64,000 bases of DNA from Opisthocomus hoazin. Taxonomy: Eukaryota > Chordata > Aves > Opisthocomiformes > Opisthocomidae. The stretch covers positions 11,108,531 through 11,172,530 of the forward strand of contig NC_134422.1 in NCBI RefSeq assembly GCF_030867145.1, read 5' to 3'. The notes beneath the pieces were generated by a model. That model was not told the origin of the DNA. It searched no databases and saw nothing but the letters and a program-made list of their open reading frames with translations. Shown here one piece after another: positions 11,578 to 32,918 of the stretch. The position numbers were made by a program, and so were the translations under genes. Position 1 is the stretch's first letter, and every line of letters begins with the position of its first letter.

Positions 11578-14500
11578 AGTAACTCTTGGAATGCTACTTG
11601 CAAGCTTGTTTTTAAGTAAATAATCTGTCAGGGATGTGCTGAATACTCCCAGAGAGGGAAAGAGAAACACCACAGCTTACAGCTTATTTCTGGATCACCT
11701 CTAAGACAGAACGTTGGCATCACAGAAAGCAGCTCCCCAACTTTAACAGTGGTGCATACCAGATCTTTGAGGACTCCTTTGTGCCACTGGTAACTGTAAA
11801 CATTTCACTCAGCTATCTGTGTCAGCAGCTTTCTTAACTCTTGCTTCTGAAGAGGCAACATAACTACCTCTGGACAGAAAAACACACAGAAACTGCTGCA
11901 TGCAGAAAATATAACAACAGAAAAACCAAGATGCCTATTCCAGCAGTTTGAGTTCAATTCCAAAAATTATTGAAATGCACTATTTTCATACCTTTAATGG
12001 TACAAAAAGCAGCACTACTCCAGTACTTCTGTGCCAAGAGTGTTGTACAGTCAAGATTTTGTGTGCTTATTCAGTTACACTATTAGCCCCTTTTCCTCTT
12101 CACGGTAATTCCTTTCCTAATATCCTCTCTTCTCCTTTGGTAGCTATTCTTCCACACCTCCAAACTAAAACTCCAGCCTCTCTGAAGTGATTTTCTTTCT
12201 CCAAGAAACATCCAAGCCACACACACGCCCCAGCTTCCAGTCTCAGTGCCTTTCCCTGCTACAGTGCTACACACCGGAGAAGCTGCATCTTATTTCAGTG
12301 TCCACTCTGGATGCTTTTCTTTCTGTTCAAGAAAAAGGCTGGTGAAAGGCTCCAAGGACATCATACAGAAAGATGAATCCTTATTAACCCCATGATGTCT
12401 AAGAGCACTAGCAAAGCTGTATGATTTACCCCACTACACACTACGGAGATGCCACCTTTCACCAACAGTAATTGTAAACCAATGCAGTTGATGACCTCTG
12501 CCAGGATGGCAAACCACGGTACCAACTCCAAAGGTGGTTTCCTTCAATAGAAAGAGGATTTCATAACAACATGGGCAAAGGCATCTCAGTCTTTAGTAAT
12601 TTATTAGCCAGTTCATAGATATCATTCATTACTCAACAACAGTGGAATCAAACCTACTGAAAAATGCTGGAACAGCACCTATCTAAACAAGCTCTCAGTT
12701 ATTATCTATGGTTTTATGGGGTTTATTTGAAAGAAGCATTACTAAAGGTCTGATGAAAATAGCACAGTAGGAAAACACTTGGGGAAGAATCCAGTTTACA
12801 AGTGTGGTCACTGAGAGCATTACAAAAGGCTCTACTGTGCTGCTGCAGAAAGGAGCCAACGAAGTGCCACTGCCGGCCAGACCAGAGCTCACAAAGCAGT
12901 AGTTTAACTCTTCCCTTGGAGAGAGAAGCTGGTCTGGACTGCCAGACACATCATTCGTGATTATTTGCATTAAAACATTTACTTTTTTCTAGTTGATGCT
13001 GTAGAATTGCTCCCTTCACTGTGCCACACTCGATGTGGCACTGAACATTTGTAACTGTATCAGCCCAGAAATGACAGCTGTTAAAATTTGGTGACTCTTT
13101 CAAACACAAATGCCTTAGAGAAAGAGATCGCAAAACCGATTCAAATCTGTCTGAAAGGGCTGAAGACCAAATTCAAATTCTCAGAAGACGAGGAAGAGAA
13201 TGACAGTGTTTGCTCAGTCTGAGAGCCTGAGCGTGCTGACGGACGTCACCTAGATGCCTTGGTAGGACAGTCTGAGACACTCGTCTCTCCAGTATGCCAT
13301 CTACTTCTTACAAAGTTACCTCCATTATTGCAAACTTGGCTGAACAAAGCTGGTGTACTCTGGAGTGCAATGCATGAGCTTAAACTGTCTGTGAAGACTG
13401 GTACAAACCCGCATCAGCCAGATGAATCTGGCAAACGTGACAGACTTGAAAGGAGGTCGCTGAGACATGGGCCCGTGTTTGGGGAGCAGCTACCAGCAAC
13501 AGAAAGAGAAGTGCCAAGTTCTCCCCACAGATTCATCAGAGCATAGATAGCAGCACATAAATCCCAAGCGTACACAGGTGACTTCAGTGACACAGGATTC
13601 CTCCTTACAAGTTAAAGACAGAATCACCCTTGTAATCGCAGACGACAAAGTGGCAGACTGCTTTCACAAGAGAATAAAACTTGGCTTGGAGCAAAGCTGT
13701 CAGTGAGTAACACCAGCTACCGAAACCAGCCTAAACCAGCGAGTTGTTAGGAAGGATGAAGAAAATGAGGTGGGAACAATACATACAGGTTTCTTTGGCT
13801 CTACATCTAAAGTAAGGAGAACTTTTATTTAGATACCTTGGAAATCAGGCATCTGCTTTCACTATCACTTGTCAATTAAAAAAAAAAAATCATCAAACCT
13901 CTAGGAAACGGTAAGCTTACTTCTCTGGAAAGTCTCTAGTGGAAATGGAGGTGTCAGCTCTCCCTCAGAGCTTCGAGTAGATGTCTGGGTCCAAAGCAAT
14001 TGTATGAGGTCTCATTTAATTTAGCAGAGCCTAGGCTCAACCAGCCTGCTAAGACACGGAGCCAGCACCACTTGTATTTCAGTGGAGAGGCTTAAAGGCA
14101 CAGTGTCTCATCTTGGTAACCCCTAAACAGAAGTTTCATAAGCAGAGTCTATCTAAAGGTACTTTATTTGATGCACGACTAATATTTCTTATTGTTGATT
14201 TGGTTAATGTAGTAGGAAAGCCAGGAATTACCAAGAACTAACACATAGCAACAAGAGTATTTGGCTCTTGGAAAGCAGTAAAGAATCAATTCCAGTCCTG
14301 AACACTTGGCTCACAGACTGGGCCTCTCCTTGCAAAAATGCAGTCATTCAGGTTTTATTCTCACAACTGAAACCATGAGCTTTCACTCCATTTGGAAAAA
14401 TGCCCAATTCCTAGCTATGCACACTGATGTCCTGGCAGAGCTCAGGTTGCTACCTCTTACACCAAGGTGTCTCCATTAAGTAAAGCTAGAAACAGGCAAG

Positions 14501-15011
14501 CTGGTCCTTGAACACAAAAGCCTCCCAACAGTCATTTGTCCCTTTCAGCAAGCTGCAAGAGAGCATAAAGGACAGCATTTACCAGTGAAGAGCATGGAAC
14601 ACTCGCCAGTCTGCACCACTTCAGCAAAAGAGACCAAACATAAAATGAGAGAACTAAAGCTATGACTTGAAACAGAGAGATTTTCTTCTCAAGCTCAGGA
14701 ATACCCAGTGATCTGGCCATAAAACATTTCCATTTTTGTTAGAAGTTAGTAGTGTGGTGGGATCTTGCTGTGCACTGTGTAATCTCCATACGCAGCTAAT
14801 GTCTGCAGTAGGATCGCACCGAGAACACGTCACAGGTCAGAGATCGTTTGCACTGCCTGCATTGCAAGAGGCAAGCAAAGGAAAAAGAAATGTGAGCAAG
14901 AAAAAGAGTCATTTATGTCCCCCAGTTTTCCTTCTCTCAGTCTCAGCATACTGACAGAAATTAATTTCTATAGGAAGGGAACTGCACTGTTTGCAAAGCA
15001 ATCCTCTAGGA

Positions 15012-15017
15012 TTTATT
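15012..15017 (-). terminator. C2orf76: C2orf76 poly(A) signal
   Basis: Reads AATAAA on the minus strand, about 80 bases past the C2orf76 stop codon. This placement suggests a very short 3' UTR. Confidence 0.6.
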
Positions 15018-15098
15018 GATCTTTAAGAAAAATCTCATTAAGCAGAATAAGGAAAATTTACAACAGGTATGGGAAAACAAAACAATCTCTTGGGATCT

Positions 15099-25209
<10,111 letters not shown>

Positions 25210-26037
25210 GGGGATTATTTTTGACGCTGCTCGACACGGCCTCGAGCTCTGGAGGGCAGAGCACAGAGGGACGGACAGGGAGCAGCGCGCCGGAACGCTG
25301 CAGGAAGACAGGCCGGGGCGCACAGGCAATCAGAAGCCGCCCGCCTTCACCTCTACGGGCCAGACCCGACAGACCGGCCCCACCCGGGGCCGGGCGCCGC
25401 CCGGCGCCTCCCGGGTACAACATGGCCGCTGCCCTCGGGGTGCCGCCCGGACCGGAGGCGCCGGCGGCCAGTGCCTCCGCTGAGGAGGAGCCTTCCCCGG
25501 GCCCGCCCGGCTCCCCGGGACCCAGCGCCCTCCCCTCAGCCCTCCGCCCCGCCCCAAAGGGGCCGTTAACGACCCGCATCCTTACTACCGACTCCCCCGC
25601 CGGCACTTCCGCGTCTCTCTCCTCACCCCGCCTCACGCAGTCCCGCCAATCGCGTCCTTTCGGTGCTACCCACCGCACGCAGGGATTGGCTACGAGGCGT
25701 CCTGTCCCCGCCCCCTCCCGCGCCACGGGGCCGGGCGGGGCTGCGAACGGTCACGGCCACGCCCCCCCGCCTTCACCTCGTTGGGTAAAGTCCAAGGCTC
25801 ACCGCTCACGCTACCCAGCGTCGCGCGCCCCCTCCTCGAAGCCCGCCCATCCTGCGCCGCTCCCGCATTGGCCTTTTGCCTTGTCTCCTCCCCGCCCCCG
25901 GCAGGCGCCGATTGGCGCCGCGTTGCCCGCGGTGCTGGGATTGGCCAGCGGGCGGCCGCGACGAGGGGTGAAGCGTCCGAGCGGCGGGGGCAGCGCGGCA
26001 GACGCCGGGGGGTCGGGATCGCGGCGGGTCTGTCGCT
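25210..26037. promoter_or_regulatory. bidirectional CpG-rich promoter region of C2orf76 and DBI
   Basis: GC-rich, CpG-dense DNA between divergent genes: DBI starts at 26038 on plus, and C2orf76 reads away on minus. It holds five CCAAT motifs: forward at 25646-25650, inverted (ATTGG) at 25685-25689, 25867-25871, 25911-25915 and 25940-25944. No TATA box was found near DBI. Clustered NF-Y-type CCAAT boxes in a CpG island are typical of divergent housekeeping promoters (known pattern). Two minus-strand donor-like sites (GAG then gtgaag, ending exons at 25351 and 25777) could end noncoding first exons of C2orf76. Transcription start sites were not determined. Confidence 0.75.
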
Positions 26038-26046
26038 ATGTCTGAG
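26038..26046 (+). CDS. DBI: DBI first coding exon (MSE)
   Basis: Nine coding bases, ATG TCT GAG, followed directly by the donor gtacgg. A three-residue first coding exon is the known DBI gene structure (human MSQ), so this ATG is chosen over longer upstream open frames. Confidence 0.93.
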
Positions 26047-29000
26047 GTACGGGCGGAGCCGGAGGCGGCGGGGAGCCGGGGGGTGGTCGGCGGGTGCTTC
26101 CCCCTTTCCCTTCCCTCTGTCCCCCCCGTGTGGCGGCGGCCCGCGGGCCCTCACCGCCCCCGCCCTGCCGCGGGGCCTCCCCTCCCGCCTAGGCCGCGTT
26201 CCAGAAGGCCGCCGAGGAGGTGAAGCGGCTCAAGTCCCAGCCCACGGACCAGGAGATGCTCGACGTCTACAGCCACTACAAACAGGCCACGGTGGGCGAC
26301 GTGAACACGGGTGGGTACCGCCCCGCCCCCCCGCGAACCCCTCCCCGTCGGGTGCCGGCTCGGCGTGGCAGTGTGAGGGGCAGGCCGGGGGCAGGGGGCC
26401 GGGGCAGGGACAGGCCGACCTGGTGAGGGTTCGTGCAGCTTCTGGTTTTTGGATCAACCCCGCTGCAGGCGCCTGAATTGCGTGGCGGCCGTGTGAGAAT
26501 CCTGTGGGCAGCTCTGTGCAGATCACAGAATCGCAGAATGTTTGGGGTTGCAAGGGACCTCTGTGGGTCATCTAGTCCAACCCTCCTGCCGAAGCAGGGT
26601 CACCTACAGCAGGCTGCACAGGACCTTGTCCAGGTGGGTCTTGAATATCTCCAGAGAAGGAGACTCCTCAACCTCCCTGGGCAGCCTGTTCCAGTGCTCC
26701 GTTACCCTCAGAGGGAAGAAGTTCAGGTGCTGGGCTTGGGGGGCTTTTGGAGGGCTCTGTCAGTGAGGCGGCTGACAGGGTCAGGGGTGCTGCTTTAATG
26801 CCAGCGCTTCTCAGCTGAACTGGCTCTAACAGCAAGGCAAGGTGTGCAGCTGTGGGGTGGCGGTGCTTGGGGGCCAGGGCGCAGTTTGAACTGGATCGGC
26901 TGCTGAAAATAGTGTTGGAAAGCCAAAACAGAAGAAAATGATGCAGGTGTGTGTAGCAGGAGACACTTTTGTAAGAACTGCAATGAAATGCCGCATGTTG
27001 GAAGGACTGTAGCAGAAACGCCTCTGCAGGTACCCTATGCAAAGCCTCTCCTACTATTTCTTTTTCTCCCCTCCTGTCGCTGGCAGCTCGGTCTAGGAGT
27101 AATCATTATATATCATTTAGAATTGTTATATATCGTTTAGAATGAAGCCCGTCTCCATTGACCTTGTGTAACACGTGAGTAACTAGAATTAGAAAGGAAA
27201 AAGGTCATTTGTTTGGAGCGCTGGCCTCCTGACCCAGTTGCTGGTGAGGTTTATTGAGTGTTGATTGAATTCGAAGCTGGCAGTGAAGCATATGGGAAAT
27301 GGTAAGCATGGGCCCTTACTCTCTTTTTTCCCCGAGGTGGGCAGCATGGAGGGAGAAAAGAGCTGGCTTTAAGATATGATCCTTTTGGCGTGGCTGAACT
27401 GTAGCATTTTTAGTGTTGCCAAGGTGAAATGGTGCTGTTGATATACCAGCATTTCTGTAAGTCGCTGCATTCTTGTGAAGCAGCAGCCAACAGGAGCTGG
27501 CTAGAAAAGCAATCCGTTGGAGAGTGAGCTAATGGGGGGTTTTGTTGGAGAGGAGTGGAGCTGCCAAGCAGCGCTGCAGGTCACGCTGCCATGTGAGCAG
27601 GGCAAGGGTTCTTCTGTAGCTAATGTGCAGGCTGCTGTCCAGTTCCGTTTGTTAATCCTAAGAATTGTCTTTAAGGAGGCAGAGAAGAAGTGAAAACACA
27701 GAGGGGGCTCTGTGTGAAGAATAATTGTATATGCACCCAGATCTCATTCATTTCTTCTCTGTTTGGCTGCAATGTGGCCTGTAATGAAGTGAATCAGAAT
27801 TCAGAGGCTATACCCCTAGATGACAGAAAAATGATGAGCTGTATGTTAGAAATGTACCATTAACTTTATGATAATGAATTCTAAGCTGTATGCTACTAGC
27901 TTTTGGTTTTGTGTCTTGGTCTATAATGCACCTTAGGGCAGTTCTGCTTTACTTTAGAGCTGATGATGTTCTTTAATTGGCTAGCTGTCATGCGACAGCA
28001 GTGTCATTAAAGTACAATACAACCAAATCACGCTATTTGGTGCTTTCCTGCTCAAATGCTGCTGTCTGAAGGGAACTTGACAGAGAATATCGCTGTTGCC
28101 ACCAACAGCATTCCAACGTGCTCCTTTGAGGTGATCTCCTGACTACAGGTCAGTAAGTAATAGCTGTAAAGATGAACTATTATGTTTTATCATATTTAAG
28201 AGCTGAATAGCCTTCAGGAAAGGAGTGGGTACTATGTACACCCAGCCCACACAAACTAATTCTGCTGCTTATCCTGTCTCTTTCAGACCGTCCTGGTATG
28301 CTGGACTTCAAAGGCAAAGCAAAGTGGGATGCCTGGAGTGCATTGAAAGGTAAGTGTCTGCTTAAAAAATAAAAATCAAAATGAATAAATAGCATCACAG
28401 GCAAACTAGTCAGAAAATCCTATGTGGTTCAGCAAGAAATAAAATAGTATTGCCTTATAAGACGAGAGTTCTAAGACTTCAGAATGCCATGATAATAAAC
28501 TCTTACTTTTGATTACATCTGCCAGGCAGAAGTAATCCTGAAAAAATTAGACTGTCTGAAAGGGCATTAAGATGCAAAACAGGCCCAAGGTGTTACACAA
28601 AGGAGAACTGCAGCAGCAGCAGAAAGGTAAATCTTGTTTTCCAGGTCCGAGCCTAGTCCCCAGGGACTGAGCTCTCCCTCCAGTTACTGTTTCTTCTAAA
28701 GCTTTCCGAACTGGAAGATGCAGCTGGGCTCTCTGCTCTAAGTGAGGAGCCAAACAAGTGGTTTGATCTATGAAAATGGGATTTTCCTGGTGTTGTAAGG
28801 AGCCAGCGCTGCGTCTAAATGGAGTCTAAGTTGATTGAATAGCTTTCCTGTAATAATTGTGGATTGCCTTAATAAAACTACTACACTGTTTAGTTGCTCT
28901 TTATACAAGTGTAACTTTGCTTCAAAACTCTGTTTTCTCACGACTGCCAAACACATTTGTTTAGAACTTTAGTACTAGATTCGCAGCCAGGTGACCTTCT

Positions 29001-29176
29001 TGGCTTCTTTGCTCTTCGGTGGAGTGCTGCTACGTGCTGTAGGAAGGAGCTGTGACTTGGATGTGAAAGGTGTCGTCTGACTGCCCCTGTTCTGTCTTTC
29101 AGGAATGTCCAAAGAAGATGCAATGAAAGCTTACATAGCAAAAGTGGAAGAACTAAAGGGCAAATACGGCATCTGA
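26038..29176 (+). CDS. DBI: DBI, acyl-CoA-binding protein, whole coding region over four exons
   Basis: Cytosolic carrier of medium- and long-chain acyl-CoA esters; peptides cut from it bind GABA-A receptors (diazepam-binding inhibitor). Exons 26038-26046, 26193-26310, 28287-28349 and 29103-29176 join in phase to 87 residues, the family's usual length. The four-helix ACBP fold is readable: [20 protein letters not shown] (helix 1), [18 protein letters not shown] (helix 2 with the conserved [11 protein letters not shown] signature), [20 protein letters not shown] (helix 3, with the Lys/Trp acyl-CoA contacts), and [20 protein letters not shown] and KYGI (helix 4). There is no signal peptide. Head-to-head with C2orf76 in a CpG-rich region, which fits broad expression. 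Intron 2 carries a CR1 fragment. Confidence 0.97.
26193..26310 (+). CDS. DBI: DBI second coding exon
   Basis: Acceptor ccgcctag, donor gtgggt after a single G. Encodes helices 1 and 2, with [14 protein letters not shown] as the family signature. The 146-base intron in front is very GC-rich. Confidence 0.96.
26311..28286 (+). other. DBI: DBI intron 2
   Basis: About 2.0 kb. Contains the 3'-end CR1 fragment at 26521-26725 in antisense orientation to DBI. The rest is unique sequence with no other feature seen. Confidence 0.7.
26521..26725 (-). mobile_element. CR1 LINE 3'-end fragment
   Basis: The plus strand shows the reverse complement of an avian CR1 3' end: repeated cagaat units, then ggttgcaagggacctctgtg and the conserved UTR/ORF2-end text through the Pro-Gly-rich block, ending near gaagaagttc. 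It is nearly collinear with the copies at 53144 and 62866. About 205 bp, strongly 5'-truncated, so it is not mobile. Confidence 0.93.
28287..28349 (+). CDS. DBI: DBI third coding exon
   Basis: 63 bases between acceptor tctctttcag and donor gtaagt. It completes Asp and encodes [20 protein letters not shown]. It contains the KWDAW acyl-CoA-binding segment. Confidence 0.97.
28350..29102 (+). other. DBI: DBI intron 3
   Basis: 753 bases of ordinary intron. No repeat or RNA gene was recognised. Confidence 0.7.
29103..29176 (+). CDS. DBI: DBI last coding exon
   Basis: Acceptor ttctgtctttcag. It completes Gly and encodes [19 protein letters not shown] and KYGI, then TGA. The KYGI end matches the vertebrate DBI C-terminus. 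Confidence 0.97.
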
Positions 29177-29375
29177 GGACTGGCTATAGCGGCCACTTGC
29201 ACGCCTGAAACATGCCTTATTTCTAATACTGTGGAAAACTGGTTTCGGAGGTTAATTTTAAGTACCTAGTATATTAAAATCGGTTCTCCTCATGCCTGTA
29301 GTTCAGGGGAAGTTGTGTACCCACCTAACGTACTGACATGTTATAAATTCCTTCCGGGAACAAAATCTGGAACTC

Positions 29376-29381
29376 ATTAAA
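29376..29381 (+). terminator. DBI: DBI poly(A) signal (ATTAAA variant)
   Basis: An ATTAAA hexamer about 200 bases past the DBI stop, followed by T/G-rich sequence. It fits a short DBI 3' UTR. Confidence 0.6.
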
Positions 29382-32300
29382 GTGCGTTTGGTACTTTAGG
29401 TGTTGTGATGGTCATCCCTTAGAGGTTGTTCTGATCTCGTCCGTTCCTTGCCGTGTCGGAGCTGTGAAGCGGGGCTCTGAGGCACGGGCCAGCCTCCCCG
29501 GCCGGTGTGCCACTAGAGGGGGCCCACTAATCTGGGTTTCCCACACTGCGGGCTTGTGTCCAAACCAGTCCGGGGATGGCTGAGGCTGCTTTGCCTCCTT
29601 TCTCGTGTAGATAAATGGCAACCCACAAAAGCTGGAGCACCACAGAGATTATCGTGGAGCGGCTGGGTCTAATGCTGCGTACACCAAGAGCGAGGTGCTT
29701 GATATTTGTTGCCTGGGGCTTTCAGAGATTTAGTCAACAGCTGTCAAATCATCCACAAAATACTTGTCGGAGATGTTATTCCCCCAACAACAATGCCACT
29801 CAGCAGCTGAAGAGAAAACCTTCGCTGTGGGAAGAAAAGGTTCTGCAGACAGCGGAGTTGTTGGTTGCCCCGATGCTGTACTGCTGTAAATGGAGAGCGG
29901 TGGTGTTGCCATGACTGAGGCCACGGGGCGGTGAGTCAGCTGTTGGCCTAACGCTGCCAGGGCTGTCCGAACAGGAAGGCTTGCAGTGATCATCAGCAAA
30001 GTCTTGCACAAAGCCCCCCAGCTGTGACCATCCCTAGCAGGCCTTCAGCTGTTTCTGTCCACCTCCCGTAGTCTGAGTTGCCGAGGCCAGAAAGGGAGAC
30101 TTTGCTGTTAAAATGTGACATTGAACTATTCCAGCGTGGAGCACAGGAGAATAAAGTCACAGCCTTAGATGGGAGTAAGGCATTGTGATCCCTGCTGTGC
30201 TGGTTAGCATCTGAACTGGTGAGGATTTCGGATTTCAGATCAAACTGCCTTCAGATAAGCAATTGACTTACAGGAATACATAGGGATGAAACCTGTCATT
30301 ACATATCTGTCTAGGTAAATACATAGTTCTGTATGAAGTTACACAGGCTTTGCGGTGTGTAGTATCTAGCTTGTATTTTCTTATGCCACTGGTAAGAGAT
30401 GGAGATAACTTCACCTCACATGCTCTCAAAAATGATAGCTTCCCCCTTTGATACTTCTGAAATGCTCTTGGAGCTACTTGTTCACCCTTTAAAATGTGTT
30501 AGGATAAAGAAGGGTTTTGTTCCCCGTTCTCGTAAGGAAAAAGGTCGCTTATTCTCGTTCTTCCCTGTTCTTCTGGGTAAGTAATAGAAGCGTTTGGGGT
30601 TTTTACCTCCTGTTGCATTCTCTGTTAGTTACCTGAGACTGTGTTAGTTGCACTTACCTCACAGAAGGAGGGTGAGAGCAGATCTTCAGCGCAAGAGATG
30701 ATTTTAGCCCTTTGCCAGCCCCGCGTTCCACAGCCAGCTCGTCTTCCCAGCTGTGTTTTGTGGAGCGGGTTATCCCTGGCGGATTCTGCCAGCCTGCAGC
30801 GGAATGTCGCTCATGCTGGCAAATGCTGCCTCTGTCCGCTCCAGTTCGCTGGGAGCTGGTGTGCTGCGAGCTTTCTGTCAAAACAAGTGTTTTGGGAGTT
30901 TTGACTGCCAAGGCAATGGAACTGGATTCTGTCCCCAGAGCGGGCTGGGAGCAGCCAGGTCTGTGTCCTGTCCTCAGCCGGCTCTATTTCCCCGGTGAGA
31001 CGCAAGGACTCGTTACAGTGCTGCTCTCCTGTCTCGTACCTGTCTGGCGTTGGGAAAACATCGCTGTGCGCAGAGTGCTTGTCCCAGGGAGGGCTTGGGC
31101 TTGGCCAGGCTTTGATACACTGCCTTGTACTTACAAATAATGCTAATTGCCAGTCTGTACAAGCGACTGAGAACTCTGCCTTGGATGTCTTTATCTGGGT
31201 ACCGCATTTTTACCGTAGTAACAGCATCTTCCTGCTTGCAGCTTCACCTTCCTTAGGAAAGTAACGGCAGTGGCCTCACTATTCAGCTTGCCCTTCAGCA
31301 ATGAATCCACCCTTTGGCCATCAGCCATGCATCTCGGGAGTAAGCTGAAAAACTGAAGTTGTGGAAGTTAAGAGCTGTGCAGTCAGCAACTGTACGGAAG
31401 GCGCTAAGGCAGAAACGCAGGTAACTGCTGTCTGCGCAGCACAGCGTTCGTGATGAGAGGCGGCGACGCAGAAGCTGGCTGTGCAGCCGTCATCTGTGGG
31501 CTCTGCCGCTGCAGGGAGAGTGGGAACCGGCTGAGCGGAGCCGGGGGGCTGGTTGCTCTGCAGCGGGGTGGGTGTCTGTAAAACGCCGCTGGCTTCCTGA
31601 CGGTGTGGCACCCGGTGGTGCGGAGCGTGAGACTCCTGGGCTGCGTAGGAACATCCCGGCAGCAGCGGTGCTCGGGCAGTGGTGGTGTGAGGGCGTCTAC
31701 AAACAGATCTGTACACAGAACTAATTGCTTTTGTTAAATTAAGACAGTGGTAAAACCAGAGAACCATTAAGGTAGAGAGCCTGCAGATTTGAAGCGGAAC
31801 AGCAAGCCTCCAACCAAAACACACCTTCAGCAGCGTTGCTTTGTCCGCAGTGAGGTACTCTTGGAGGAGGAGCAGATGCTTTGGGTGGCTGGGCAGTGCT
31901 GCAGAGCAGGGAATTGTTCTGACACCCGCTCTGGGAGCTGCTGCTGTTTCCTCTGCGTTAGATCAAAGGCAGGCCGGCGGCATCCCGATCCTCGCAGCGC
32001 TGGCGGAGGGGGGAAGACGTGTGCCGAGGCAAGCCCCGCGCGCGGGAGGTCGGAGGCCAGCTGGCACGCCTGCCCTCGCCTCTGCTGTGCTGAGTTTGCA
32101 GGGCGTGCAGGCTGGAATCTGGACTTTGGATACGGCAATAATAAATGTTAACTTGCGTCTGTGATAAGGCAGTGCTCCTTCTATCGCACTGCTGCTATTC
32201 GTTCTTGCACAGAGAAACTAGCTGATTGGTACCCGGTGCAATTAGAGATAAACTGTGAAGGGGATGTTGTTTTCCTTGGTGGTTATTTTTCTTGTGGGTT

Positions 32301-32898
32301 TTGCTTGCTCTGGCAGATGTATGTGAAGGTGCAACACCCCCAGCAGGGATTTAACAAACCAGTATTGGTGTGCTGGTTACGGCCCCTAACAGTTTTCAAC
32401 CCTGCAAATTTTTCTGTTTGACTGAAAAGCACCCGACGGCTGACTGCAGCCTGCGACTGTCTGTCTGTCAAAGTTCTTCAGGAGTGATCTTGTTTCACAG
32501 TGCAAGTATTTTAACCTTTGAACTGATTTGACCCTGATGATACTGCCAAAATAGATGACAATGGTATTTGCTGTTGTTTAAAATATTTGCTCTGCCCTCT
32601 GAGTGTTCAGAGCAAACAATGTTGGGCAATACCACTTTGGGTGACGGGGCATCTGAGCTGCCTTGTGGGATTGGTTATAAATTGGGGGAGACAAAAAAGA
32701 AAGTGCACTTTGGCTTGGACAGGTTGCTAAATACCACAGCTGTCACCCAAAGAGGGTTATGCAGTCTTCCAAGTTGTCACAGCTGCCTAGAGGTAAGACG
32801 AGTTGCTATTACACAGACGTAACACGTTTGAGTGAGAGTCAGAGTAATAAACTTGGAAGTGTAAAAGTTGATAGAATAGAACAAAAGATAGAATTGGA

Positions 32899-32918
32899 TT
32901 TTTTTTTTTTTTTTTTTT
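32899..32918. repeat. T20 homopolymer
   Basis: Twenty T on the plus strand followed by AATTTTCCCC. It could be an antisense poly(A) tail, but no retrocopy or SINE body is visible on its left side. Confidence 0.8.

Larger units (their letters stand above)
4461..15011. other. intergenic stretch between STEAP3 and C2orf76 3' ends
   Basis: About 10.5 kb between two convergent genes. The one good coding candidate is the exon-like ORF at 5632-5805. A short CA/TA microsatellite lies at 7262-7287, an 8-bp-arm hairpin at 8413-8434 and a 14-bp tandem repeat at 11541-11577. Open frames at 6716-7102 and 9419-9874 (both +) lack recognisable domains and codon evidence, so I did not call them. No LINE, LTR or DNA transposon was recognised here. 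Confidence 0.5.

Noticed and set aside
25221-26045. 274-codon plus-strand open frame ending at the DBI start
   Set aside because: It lies in CpG-rich promoter DNA where stops are rare, it is Pro/Ala/Arg/Ser-rich with no domain, and it ends just inside DBI exon 1 in another frame.
32899-32918. T20 run as the tail of an antisense retrocopy
   Set aside because: No recognisable gene or SINE body adjoins it and no flanking direct repeat was seen.
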